Below, in pieces: positions 53,904 to 62,095 of a DNA stretch of 64,000 nt. Within the stretch, counting starts at the first letter, position 1, and each line of letters begins with the position of its first letter. The position numbers and the translations under genes were made by a program. The stretch comes from an uncultured Bacteroidales bacterium (GTDB lineage Bacteria; Bacteroidota; Bacteroidia; Bacteroidales; F082): the NCBI GenBank assembly GCA_946185535.1, contig CAMHJX010000002.1:62001-126000 (forward strand), written 5' to 3'. Under the pieces are notes generated by a model. That model had not been told where the DNA came from and made no database searches. It was given only the letters and a program-made list of their open reading frames with translations.

Positions 53904-56240
53904 ATGCAGTCCTTCCTTGTGATAGTGTGCTTGTTATTGTCCTCCTGTGCCAAACAGCAAGACAAAATCGAGTCGCTCTTATCGCAGATGACCTTAGAAG
54001 AAAAATGCGGCCAACTAACTTGCCCAATAGGCTTCAACTTTTACGGCAAGGACGGCGACTCTTTATGGCTAGCTGATGACTTCATTGGGATGATGGACAC
54101 GCTGCCGCTCGGCTCCTGCTGGGCCGTGCTTCGTGCCGATCCTTGGTCAAGGAAGACGGTGGAAACGGGCCTGCATCCGCGCGAGTCGGCAAGGCTGCTC
54201 AATATGATGCAGCGCCATGCGGTGGAAAACACGCGTCTCGGCATTCCTTTGCTGTTTTGCGAAGAAACACCTCATGGTCACATGGCGGTGGGCACAACTG
54301 TTTTTCCAACGGGTATCGGCCAAGCCAGCACATGGAATCCCACATTACTCGAACAGATGGGCGAGGTGATGGGGAAGGAGGTGCGACTTCAGGGCGCACA
54401 AGTGGGCTACGGTCCTGTCCTTGACATCGCTCGAGACCCCCGTTGGTCGCGAGTTGAAGAGACTATGGGTGAGGATCAGTGTCTTTCAGGTGTGTTGGGT
54501 GCGGCAGTCGTGAAAGGAATGCAGAAAAATGTTTGTGCCACTTTGAAACATTTGGCAGCCTACGGCATTCCGCAAGGCGGACACAATGCCGCCACTGCGA
54601 ATGTCGGTCAAAATCGTTTGATGACAGATTATTTGCCATCGTTCGAAAAAGCTATTTGTGAAGGCGGTGCCAAAACTGTGATGACTTCCTACAATACCAT
54701 CGATGGTATGTCTTGTTCGGCCAATCGTTGGCTTTTGCAAGACATTCTTCGTAATTCATGGAACTTCAAAGGTGTGGTCTTTTCTGATTTAAACGCTGTC
54801 AACGCTATCTATGCCACGCAACATGTGGCCGCTGACCCTGCCGAAGCAGCTGCCATAGCCTTGAAAGCTGGTGTCGACATTGACTTGGGCGGTTACAATT
54901 ACGGTGGTTTTTTGAAGGAAGCCTTGCAGCGCGGTCTCGTCACCGAAACAGACATCGACCGAGCGGTACGCCATGTCCTGCAACTGAAATACGATCTGGG
55001 TTTGTTCGAAAATCCTTATGTTGAAGAGGTATTGGCCGAGACGAAAGTGGGCACGAAAGAAAACGCCCAATTGGCCAAGCAAGTGGCTTTGGAATCCGCT
55101 GTTTTGCTGAAAAATGATGGCATTTTGCCCTTTGGCGGAAGCATTAAAAAGGTGGCAGTCATCGGGCCGAATGCCGACAATATGTACAACCAACTCGGCG
55201 ACTACACAGCTCCACAAGACCCTGACCGCATCGTGACCATGCTCGAAGGCATCCGCGAAAAGGGCAGGGCAGAGGTGACTTATGCCAAAGGTTGTGCCGT
55301 GCGCGACGAGAACGATGCCAACATTGATGAGGCGGTGAAAGTTGCCAAGGCCGTTGATGTGGTGGTGCTGGTTGTGGGTGGCTCCTCCGCCCGCGATTTT
55401 AAGACAAGCTACGAGGAAACAGGTGCCGCCATCGTCAATGAGTCCTTTTCCGACATGGATTGTGGGGAAGGATACGACCGCTCTACCTTGAAATTGTTAG
55501 GCAAACAAGAAGAGTTAATGGAACGCATCTATGCTACAGGTAAGCCTGTGGTAACAATTTACATTCAAGGTCGTCCTTTGGACATGAACCTCGCCGCAGA
55601 AAAATCCAATGCCTTGCTGACACTTTGGTATCCCGGCATGGAAGGCGGTTCCGCCTTGGCCGACATCCTTTGGGGCGATTACAATCCTGCTGGTCGTCTG
55701 CCGATTTCCATACCTCGTTCAGTGGGACAAATTCCCGTCTTTTATTCTCAACCACAAACTGGTGATTACGTTGAAGAATCTGCCAAGCCACTTTATCCGT
55801 TTGGCTATGGCTTAAGTTATACCCAATTCGAATACGGCAATCTGAAAGTTGAACAAGTTAAGGCCATGTCATTGACTACGTCGAATGCAAAGCATTTCCA
55901 ACAAGGGACTGTGCGAAAGATGGAATCCATGTCCGACACATTATGTAGAGTCACATGCATTGTGAAAAACACAGGCTCATCCGATGGTGATGAAGTCGTT
56001 CAGCTTTATGTGCGCGATGAAGTTGCTAGCGTTGCCCCAGCCTCAAAGCTGCTGAAGGGCTTCCAAAGGGTTTCTATTAATAAAGGTGAAGCCAAGCAGG
56101 TCACCTTTTATCTTACTGAACGCGATTTGTCGGTGTATTCAAAAGAAAAAGGTTGGCATTTGGAGCCAGGTGAGTTCACTATTATTGTTGGCGGGGATTC
56201 GGATGGAAATAAAGTTTTTTATGAATTTATACTGGAATAA
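53904..56240 (+). CDS. Glycoside hydrolase family 3 lipoprotein
   Basis: 778 residues from the ATG at 53904, chosen because it starts an SPII signal (MQSFLVIVCLLLSSC, lipobox LSSC). Longer in-frame starts (53778, 53886) would add residues encoded by a palindromic repeat. TIM barrel motifs: MTLEEKCGQLTCPIGFNFYG, GPVLDIARDPRWSRVEETMG, TLKHLAAYGIPQGG, and the nucleophile in GVVFSDLNAV (Asp 295). The second domain has VVLVVGGSSARDF and DCGEGYDRSTLKL; the C-terminal FnIII-like domain has VVQLYVRDEVASVAPASKLL. Distinct subfamily from the GH3 at 47125-49383. Probably periplasmic or surface-anchored. Confidence 0.92.
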   Translation: MQSFLVIVCLLLSSCAKQQDKIESLLSQMTLEEKCGQLTCPIGFNFYGKDGDSLWLADDFIGMMDTLPLGSCWAVLRADPWSRKTVETGLHPRESARLLNMMQRHAVENTRLGIPLLFCEETPHGHMAVGTTVFPTGIGQASTWNPTLLEQMGEVMGKEVRLQGAQVGYGPVLDIARDPRWSRVEETMGEDQCLSGVLGAAVVKGMQKNVCATLKHLAAYGIPQGGHNAATANVGQNRLMTDYLPSFEKAICEGGAKTVMTSYNTIDGMSCSANRWLLQDILRNSWNFKGVVFSDLNAVNAIYATQHVAADPAEAAAIALKAGVDIDLGGYNYGGFLKEALQRGLVTETDIDRAVRHVLQLKYDLGLFENPYVEEVLAETKVGTKENAQLAKQVALESAVLLKNDGILPFGGSIKKVAVIGPNADNMYNQLGDYTAPQDPDRIVTMLEGIREKGRAEVTYAKGCAVRDENDANIDEAVKVAKAVDVVVLVVGGSSARDFKTSYEETGAAIVNESFSDMDCGEGYDRSTLKLLGKQEELMERIYATGKPVVTIYIQGRPLDMNLAAEKSNALLTLWYPGMEGGSALADILWGDYNPAGRLPISIPRSVGQIPVFYSQPQTGDYVEESAKPLYPFGYGLSYTQFEYGNLKVEQVKAMSLTTSNAKHFQQGTVRKMESMSDTLCRVTCIVKNTGSSDGDEVVQLYVRDEVASVAPASKLLKGFQRVSINKGEAKQVTFYLTERDLSVYSKEKGWHLEPGEFTIIVGGDSDGNKVFYEFILE

Positions 56241-56323
56241 TCAATATTTTTCGTTTCTTTGCCCCGCCAAATTATTGGTTGATAATAAAAACAATTAATT
56301 AAGAATTATAAACAGATTAAAAA

Positions 56324-57739
56324 ATGAAGAGATTACTACTATTATCGTGCTTGTTTGCAATGATGGCAGCAAGTTTGAGTGTCATGGCGCAAGATATTAC
56401 GATAACCTTGAAGCCGGGTTGTACGTGGTTTAGTTATCCTAAGGCAGAAGCAATGAGCATTTCATCGGCTTTAGGGAATTTTATTCCCATGAATGGTGAT
56501 GTGATTAAGTCACAAAATGGTAGTGCCTCTTATAATAACGGAAATTGGAGAGGGTTAAGTCAGTTTACCCCTGGATTGGGTTACATGTACTATTCGAATC
56601 GCACTGAGGATGTTGAGATTGTCTTTACGCAATCCTCTTCTTTCTCAGTGACCACTGCCGAACCGACCGACATCACTGCGACAAGCGCAGTGGTGGGTGG
56701 CACAGTGAATGCTCCGGAAGGCACTCACGTGTTTTTGCGTGGCGTGTGCTGGGGCACGGAACCGAATCCCAACATTGATGGTAACCATACCACTGAGACT
56801 GGAACTATTGGCAACTTTAGCGTTATTCTTGATGGTCTGACACTAGGCACTGTTTACTTTGTGTGTGCCTATGCAGTGACAGACTATGGCCTTCAATATG
56901 GAGAGGAACAGCTTTTTATTCCAATCGACAATAGTAATGTTCCTGAAGGTGCAATCAATGGCAAATTTACTATTAATGACAGTGGCAATCAAGTGTTTTT
57001 TTCGCAAGGAAATTTGCAATACATAGGCAGCGCTAGTACCCCCTATTGGAAGTTCGCTGAGAATCAGTGGGATTGCCTTGGAACCAGTACAGGACAGAAT
57101 AGCAATAGCCAGACCGTTGATCGCGATTTGTTCGGTTGGGGAACAAGTGGTTGGAATTGTGGCAATTCTTGTTATCAACCGTGGGAAACATACAATATGA
57201 CGGGTTCGTCCTATGGTCCAGCAGGTGCAAATAATTTGACTGGCACAAATGCAAATTCAGATTGGGGTGTCTACAATTCAATATCTAATGGCGGTGACCA
57301 GCCCAGCCAGTGGCGCACCTTGAGCAAAGATGAATTGGTATACGTTTTCGACACCCGAACGACAGAATCAGGCATACGGTTTGCCAAAGCTAAAGTGAAC
57401 GATGTGAATGGCGTAATTCTGCTACCTGACGATTGGAAAGATAGTTATTATAGTCTAAATGAAGTGAATGTAAAAGAAGCCCATTACAGCAGTAATACCA
57501 TTACCGCGTCAATGTGGAGCTTTTTGGAGCGTGTCGGAGCTGTCTTTTTTCCCGCTACTGGTTATCGGTTTGGGACTTCTGTGTACAGTGTAGGGGTCAA
57601 TGGCTACTATTGGTCGAGTTCGTTCATCAATGCCACTTATGCCTATGGTGTGTACTTTAATGATTCGAACGAGAATTCAAAGGACGGCAGCAATCGCTCC
57701 TATGGACGAGGCGTGCGTTTGGTGTGTGTAGCCGAGTGA
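56324..57739 (+). CDS. Secreted FN3/Lcl-domain protein
   Basis: A 471-residue protein with signal peptide ending SLSVMAQ. Residues about 24-105 form an aromatic-rich domain (ITLKPGCTWFSYPKAEAMSI). An FN3-like module of the RGVCWGTEPNPNIDG type spans about 110-200. The C-terminal 260 residues start GAINGKFTINDSGNQVFFSQ GNLQY and end with YYWSSSFINATYAYGVYFND and GRGVRLVC, a C-type-lectin-like DUF1566/FISUMP-type domain common in Bacteroidales and Fibrobacter. No T9SS sorting domain and no catalytic motif. Probably a surface or secreted binding protein. The preceding 83-base gap is AT-rich without a clear promoter. Confidence 0.75.
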   Translation: MKRLLLLSCLFAMMAASLSVMAQDITITLKPGCTWFSYPKAEAMSISSALGNFIPMNGDVIKSQNGSASYNNGNWRGLSQFTPGLGYMYYSNRTEDVEIVFTQSSSFSVTTAEPTDITATSAVVGGTVNAPEGTHVFLRGVCWGTEPNPNIDGNHTTETGTIGNFSVILDGLTLGTVYFVCAYAVTDYGLQYGEEQLFIPIDNSNVPEGAINGKFTINDSGNQVFFSQGNLQYIGSASTPYWKFAENQWDCLGTSTGQNSNSQTVDRDLFGWGTSGWNCGNSCYQPWETYNMTGSSYGPAGANNLTGTNANSDWGVYNSISNGGDQPSQWRTLSKDELVYVFDTRTTESGIRFAKAKVNDVNGVILLPDDWKDSYYSLNEVNVKEAHYSSNTITASMWSFLERVGAVFFPATGYRFGTSVYSVGVNGYYWSSSFINATYAYGVYFNDSNENSKDGSNRSYGRGVRLVCVAE

Positions 57740-57749
57740 TTTTGGCAAC

Positions 57750-59213
57750 TTAGCTAACTTTCACGTTCACAATTCCGTTCCTGTCGCAGCGCACCACGAT
57801 GCGCTTGTATTCGACATTGCCTTCGTAGACGCATTGGATGATGATGGTGATGTGATAGACCTTTTTGCCTTCTATAGGTTTGTATTCGTTATCCTCCCAA
57901 GTGCCTGAAAGAGGGAAACTCGGGTTGTCCATCTTGCGGGTGTATTCCGTGAAATTGTACCTCAGTATGTCATTGATGCCTCGGAGTGGATAAGGGCTGG
58001 CCTTAGCCAATTCGCTAGGCCAGAGTTGTACTTTTTTACGGTAGAGCAAAACCTTTTCGTCTTTGCCACTCACCTCGGCGAAGAGCGGATTACGGCTACG
58101 TAACTTGATGACTTCGGGGATGATTTTGTCGCTGTCGATGAAGTCGACACTGTCCTTGCTCCAACCGATGTATCTTCCTTTGACGCGAAAATCAGTACGC
58201 GTGTCGAAGACCTTGCTGCTGACACGACGAGCGAAAATGAGTCGTAACCAATCTTTCAGCCTGTCTTTGAACATGTAGCTGATTACCAATGCGATAAGAA
58301 AAGGTAAGGTGAAGTTGCCATAACGCTGTTGGAAGAAGAACGAAGATAGTGTAGCCACTACCATGGCAGCACCGGCAGCAAGACTGTAGAGAATCTGCTC
58401 CACTAGGAAGGTGTTCTTACGCTTGGTGGCGTTGAGATAAAGGTCGCTCTCACTGAATTTTTTGAGCAGGCTTGCTCGGAAGACGAAGTCTTCGTTGCCT
58501 TTTTCGTCGTCAATCTTCACGCAAATATAGCCTTTTTGCTCCCGATAATTCCTCTCACCGAGCAGTATTTCTTTGAAACGGGTTTCGATTTGTGGATACT
58601 CCTCGGGATGGCTCACGCGGATGGCATCGCGAAGGCGATAGGTGTATTTTTCCAACACATTGCTCAAGAACTCATCCCCGTAAGCGAAGACTTGTCGGGT
58701 TCGGTCTGTGGCATTGTCCTCGTTCAGTTGGTTGAACAGGCAACGGAATCGTTCTAATACTTTGCGCCCATCTTCTAAAAATTGTAGGCAAGCGTCCTTC
58801 CTTGTAGCTGCATCAGATTGCTGTAACGCTGAAAAACAAGAGTCGCGGAAAGCGCTCTTGGCGATGGCGCAATACATCTTGATGGTATGGGTGAGGTCAA
58901 GCGTGTCGTCGGGAGCGGCGTGCAAGTCGTTGAAATTGGTTGTGAGTGCCTTGCTGGGCAGCAGTTCGTCGTTGTTGGCCAATTCATGCAACTCATACGA
59001 TGGGGTGATAAGTCTGACGCCCGACTTGAGGTCGCGGTAAAAGTCATCTTTGCTGTACTTGGCCGCGTTGATGTCGAGACTATTGGGCACAAAAATCCAC
59101 GTGTTCATCACGTAGTCGCTGTATTTCGTCGGTTTCGAGGCTTGCTCCGTGTTGAATCCCACCTTAAATTCCAAGGTGAACTTGTCGTGGATTTTTGTGC
59201 TTAGGTCTATCAT
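57750..59213 (-). CDS. Membrane protein of unknown function with central helical pair
   Basis: A 487-residue protein without a signal peptide. A soluble, mostly helical N-terminal part (1-270) is followed by two adjacent transmembrane helices (about 283-330: LYSLAAGAAMVVATLSSFFF and FTLPFLIALVISYMF) and a basic C-terminal domain with beta strands (VYHITIIIQCVYEGNVEYKR). Both termini are therefore cytoplasmic. The stop is 10 bases from the convergent secreted-protein gene, and the start lies 3 bases after the acyltransferase stop, so it is co-transcribed with that gene. Family not recognised. Confidence 0.65.
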   Translation of the reverse strand: MIDLSTKIHDKFTLEFKVGFNTEQASKPTKYSDYVMNTWIFVPNSLDINAAKYSKDDFYRDLKSGVRLITPSYELHELANNDELLPSKALTTNFNDLHAAPDDTLDLTHTIKMYCAIAKSAFRDSCFSALQQSDAATRKDACLQFLEDGRKVLERFRCLFNQLNEDNATDRTRQVFAYGDEFLSNVLEKYTYRLRDAIRVSHPEEYPQIETRFKEILLGERNYREQKGYICVKIDDEKGNEDFVFRASLLKKFSESDLYLNATKRKNTFLVEQILYSLAAGAAMVVATLSSFFFQQRYGNFTLPFLIALVISYMFKDRLKDWLRLIFARRVSSKVFDTRTDFRVKGRYIGWSKDSVDFIDSDKIIPEVIKLRSRNPLFAEVSGKDEKVLLYRKKVQLWPSELAKASPYPLRGINDILRYNFTEYTRKMDNPSFPLSGTWEDNEYKPIEGKKVYHITIIIQCVYEGNVEYKRIVVRCDRNGIVNVKVS

Positions 59214-59216
59214 AGC

Positions 59217-59801
59217 TTAGCCTTTTTCGTATTCGTCATAAAGGTTGAAAAGTTCGGGGTGTTTGCCCATGACTTTTCTAGAGCGGTAGTAGTCCCAAAT
59301 CTCAGCCAAGTCCTTATCGTAATCACCTGAAGGATAAATGACTTTTTCAAGTGAGCAAAGCTTCTTCTTATAGTCGATGAAACCTAATGCAATGGGAACA
59401 TGGGCTCCTTCGGCAATGACATAAAACCCTTTTTTCCAATGTTTTACTTTCTTTCTGGTGCCTTCAGGGCAGATGATGAGGTGTGTGTTCTCGTTTTGGC
59501 TGAACATTTCAACCATCTGCTCCACAAGGTGGTTTTGATGCCCCCGGTTGACGGGGATTGCACCGAGTTTTTTTAGTGGCCAGCTCAAAATACCACCGCA
59601 GTACTGGAAGAATTCGATCTTCATCATGACCTTAAAATTGATGCCTTGTGCCCAATAGAAGGCCATGCCAATGAAGAAATCCTTGATGGCAGTATGCGGT
59701 GCCACAATACAGACAGCGTTGCCGAGGTTAGGGTAGGTGTTGACCACTTTCCAGCCTCCGAGCTTGAGCCTCGTTTTCCCTATGAATTGTTTAAATCCCA
59801 T
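59217..59801 (-). CDS. PlsC-like lysophospholipid acyltransferase
   Basis: A 194-residue protein. The acyltransferase motif HxxxxD is present as APHTAIKDFF near residue 36, motif II/III appears as GAIPVNRGHQNH, and ICPEGTRKKVKHWKKGFYVI gives the PEGTR block. This family acylates lysophosphatidic acid or related acceptors at the inner membrane. It is short for PlsC (usually about 240) and lacks an obvious N-terminal membrane helix, which fits the small Bacteroidetes 1-acyl-glycerol-3-phosphate acyltransferase-like proteins; the acceptor could be another lysolipid. Translationally coupled to the membrane protein behind it. Confidence 0.85.
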   Translation of the reverse strand: MGFKQFIGKTRLKLGGWKVVNTYPNLGNAVCIVAPHTAIKDFFIGMAFYWAQGINFKVMMKIEFFQYCGGILSWPLKKLGAIPVNRGHQNHLVEQMVEMFSQNENTHLIICPEGTRKKVKHWKKGFYVIAEGAHVPIALGFIDYKKKLCSLEKVIYPSGDYDKDLAEIWDYYRSRKVMGKHPELFNLYDEYEKG

Positions 59802-59810
59802 TTTTTATGG

Positions 59811-59848
59811 AAATTGTAGAGACGCAAAAACTTGCGTCTCTACAATTT
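59811..59848. repeat. TTGTAGAGACGC palindrome, copy 2
   Basis: AAATTGTAGAGACGCAA (59811-59827) and TTGCGTCTCTACAATTT (59832-59848) form a perfect 17-bp stem with a 4-base loop. The core TTGTAGAGACGC is the same as in the element at 955-1034. It lies between the M13 peptidase stop and the acyltransferase start on the minus strand; read on the minus strand the stem is followed by CCATAAAAAA, so it might also terminate transcription. Confidence 0.85.
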
Positions 59849-59856
59849 ATTATTGA

Positions 59857-61908
59857 TTACCAAATATTTGCACGTTCTTCAGGAGCAATGTACATGCCGT
59901 TTTCAGGCTGAATATCGAATGCCTCGTAGAAGTGCGGCATTGAACCGAGAGTGCGGTTAACGCGAGCTTCAGCGGGTGAATGCACGTCGGTCTTCACTTG
60001 GCGCTCGATGTACTTGTCGCGCGAGTTGTTACGCCAAATGGTGCCGTAGCTGATGAAGAAGCGCTGGGCAGGCGTGAAGCCATCGATGCTTTGGTTGGCC
60101 TTTGCCTCTTCGGTCATCTGGTAGGCATCCCATGCTACATTGAGGCCACCGAGGTCGGCGATGTTCTCTCCGAGGGTGAGTTGACCGTTGATTTGGTAGC
60201 CTCTCACTTGGAATTCGTCAAAGAGCTTCACAAGTTGCTTGGTGCGTTCGGCGAACTGAGCGGCATCTTCTTCGGTCCACCAGTTGTTGAGATTACCCTT
60301 TTCGTCATACTTGCAGCCTTGGTCGTCGAAGCCGTGGGTCATCTCGTGACCGATTACCACGCCAATGCCACCGTAGTTAACGGCGTCGTCAGCGTCCATA
60401 TTGAAGAACGGAGGCTGAAGAATAGCGGCGGGGAACACGATTTCGTTCATCTCGGGGCTATAGTAGGCATTGACAGTCTGCGGGGTCATGAACCACTCTT
60501 CCTTGTCAACGGGCTTTCCGATTTTGGCCATTTCCCTCTCGTTTTCGAAACGAATGGCGCGGTGCACATTCTCGAAATACGAATCAGGTGTAACTTCATA
60601 CTTGCTGTAGTCCTTCCACTTGTCGGGATAACCGATCTTCACGTTAAAGGCATCGAGTTTGACGAGTGCCTTGGTTTTGGTTTCTTCGCTCATCCAGTCG
60701 AGATTCTTGATGCGCTCACCCAAGGCGATACGAAGGTTGCCAACAAGGTTCAGCATACGCTCTTTGGCCTCGGCGGGGAAGTGCTTTTCCACATAGAGTT
60801 GACCGATGGCTTCGCCAAGACAACCTGAAGTGGCGTCAAGGATGCGGCGCCAACGGGGTTGCTGCACTTCCTGACCGTAGAGGTAGTTGCCATAGAAGCT
60901 GAAGTTCTCAGCGTCGAGGTCGCTGCTTAACATGGAGGCACTGCCGTGGATGACCTTCCAACGCAGGTAGTCCTTAATGGTGTTGAGGTCGGTGTTGAGG
61001 ATGATTTTGTCCATAGCGGCCATGAAGTCGGGCATGCCCACGTTAAGGCTTTCGATCATCGGGGCACCAGCGTTCTTGAAATAGGTGTTCCAGTCGAAGT
61101 TGGGCGTTGTCTTCTGCAATTCGACAAGAGTCCTCATGTTGTAGGTCTTGTCAGGGTCACGACGTTCCACGCGAGTCATCGAGTTTTTAGCCAGCTGGGT
61201 CTCAAGGGCAAGGATACGTTTGGCTTTGTCGGCAGCAGCTTCTGGCTCGGTGCCGGTGAGTTCAAACATCTTGGCGACATGTTCGACGTATTTGTCGCGC
61301 ATCTCTTGTGATTCTTCAACAAGATAGTCGTCGCGGTCGGTCAGGCTCAAGCCACCTTGATAGAGGTGCATGATGACCATTTCGGCATTCTTCGGGTCGG
61401 GGCTACCGCCTGCTCCAAAGAAGCCGCCGATGCCTTCGCTGTGGAGCTTGCCTAAAAGCTCAGCCAGTTGGGCTTTGTCATTGAGGTTGTCGATCATTTC
61501 GAAATAAGGCTTCAGCTCGCTGTAGCCGCGCTCGTCGATAGCGACTGTGTCCATGCCCGCATTGTAGAAGTCACGGATTTTCTGTGCCACACTACCTTGT
61601 TGTGCGGTGGTGTCTTGTGAGACCTCATCGATGATGTCTTGGATGAGTAGTTCGTTGTGTTGGTCGATTTCCGTGAAGGCTCCGTAGGTGGAGTATTCTT
61701 CCGGAATCGGGTTGTTTTTCAACCACTCGTTGTTGACGAAGCGGAAGAAATCCTCAGCCGGGTTGATTTCGGTGTCCATATTGCTCAACTCGATGGCTGG
61801 AACAACTTCTTTCTTCGGTTCTGGTGTCTGTGTCTCGACTGCTTTCTCGGCGCAGCCTGCTGCCATTGTACATAATGTCATCATGGCGATAATGTGTTTT
61901 TTCTTCAT
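59857..61908 (-). CDS. M13-family zinc metallopeptidase lipoprotein (neprilysin/PepO-like)
   Basis: 683 residues from the ATG at 61908, which starts an SPII signal (MKKKHIIAMMTLCTMAAGC, Cys 19). The N-terminal M13 domain begins with DTEINPAEDFFRFVNNEWLK. The catalytic site VVIGHEMTHGFDDQG has zinc ligands His 521 and His 525 and catalytic Glu 522; GENIADLGGLNVAWDAY supplies the third ligand Glu. The C-terminus ends PEERANIW, close to the CxxW-like end of the family, with Asn-Ile in place of the Cys, as in bacterial PepO. It cleaves peptides, usually under about 40 residues, in the periplasm or at the surface. Monocistronic by position. Confidence 0.93.
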   Translation of the reverse strand: MKKKHIIAMMTLCTMAAGCAEKAVETQTPEPKKEVVPAIELSNMDTEINPAEDFFRFVNNEWLKNNPIPEEYSTYGAFTEIDQHNELLIQDIIDEVSQDTTAQQGSVAQKIRDFYNAGMDTVAIDERGYSELKPYFEMIDNLNDKAQLAELLGKLHSEGIGGFFGAGGSPDPKNAEMVIMHLYQGGLSLTDRDDYLVEESQEMRDKYVEHVAKMFELTGTEPEAAADKAKRILALETQLAKNSMTRVERRDPDKTYNMRTLVELQKTTPNFDWNTYFKNAGAPMIESLNVGMPDFMAAMDKIILNTDLNTIKDYLRWKVIHGSASMLSSDLDAENFSFYGNYLYGQEVQQPRWRRILDATSGCLGEAIGQLYVEKHFPAEAKERMLNLVGNLRIALGERIKNLDWMSEETKTKALVKLDAFNVKIGYPDKWKDYSKYEVTPDSYFENVHRAIRFENEREMAKIGKPVDKEEWFMTPQTVNAYYSPEMNEIVFPAAILQPPFFNMDADDAVNYGGIGVVIGHEMTHGFDDQGCKYDEKGNLNNWWTEEDAAQFAERTKQLVKLFDEFQVRGYQINGQLTLGENIADLGGLNVAWDAYQMTEEAKANQSIDGFTPAQRFFISYGTIWRNNSRDKYIERQVKTDVHSPAEARVNRTLGSMPHFYEAFDIQPENGMYIAPEERANIW

Positions 61909-61957
61909 TATTTTATTATTTAAACATTTAAGATTCAAGATTCAAAGATTTAAGTGA

Positions 61958-62082
61958 GATTCCCTTCGGGAATGGATAGCATGTTGTGTGTAAACACGGC
62001 GGCAAGAACAAGTTTTGGTAGGTAAGTGTCCCAAGCCGCCGTATTGAAAAATAATGGCACTTTGCCATTCCCGCAGGGAATC
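61958..62082. repeat. Nested inverted-repeat element between dnaX and the M13 gene
   Basis: Outer arms GATTCCCTTCGGGAATGG (61958-61975) and CCATTCCCGCAGGGAATC (62065-62082) are inverted repeats with a single mismatch, and each arm is itself a small hairpin (ATTCCC-TTC-GGGAAT type). Inner arms ACGGCGGC (61996-62003) and GCCGCCGT (62035-62042) are perfect. It starts 13 bases after the dnaX stop. No coding capacity, so a miniature mobile element or a transcription-blocking structure. The adjoining bases 61929-61955 are a low-complexity AAGATTCAAGATTCAAAG run. Confidence 0.75.
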
Positions 62083-62095
62083 TTCATCCTTTCCA

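Noticed and set aside
57450-57739. Variable region of a diversity-generating retroelement in the Lcl-type protein
   Set aside because: The C-type-lectin-like end with Asn-rich residues is reminiscent of such targets, but there is no reverse transcriptase, accessory gene or template repeat in the window.
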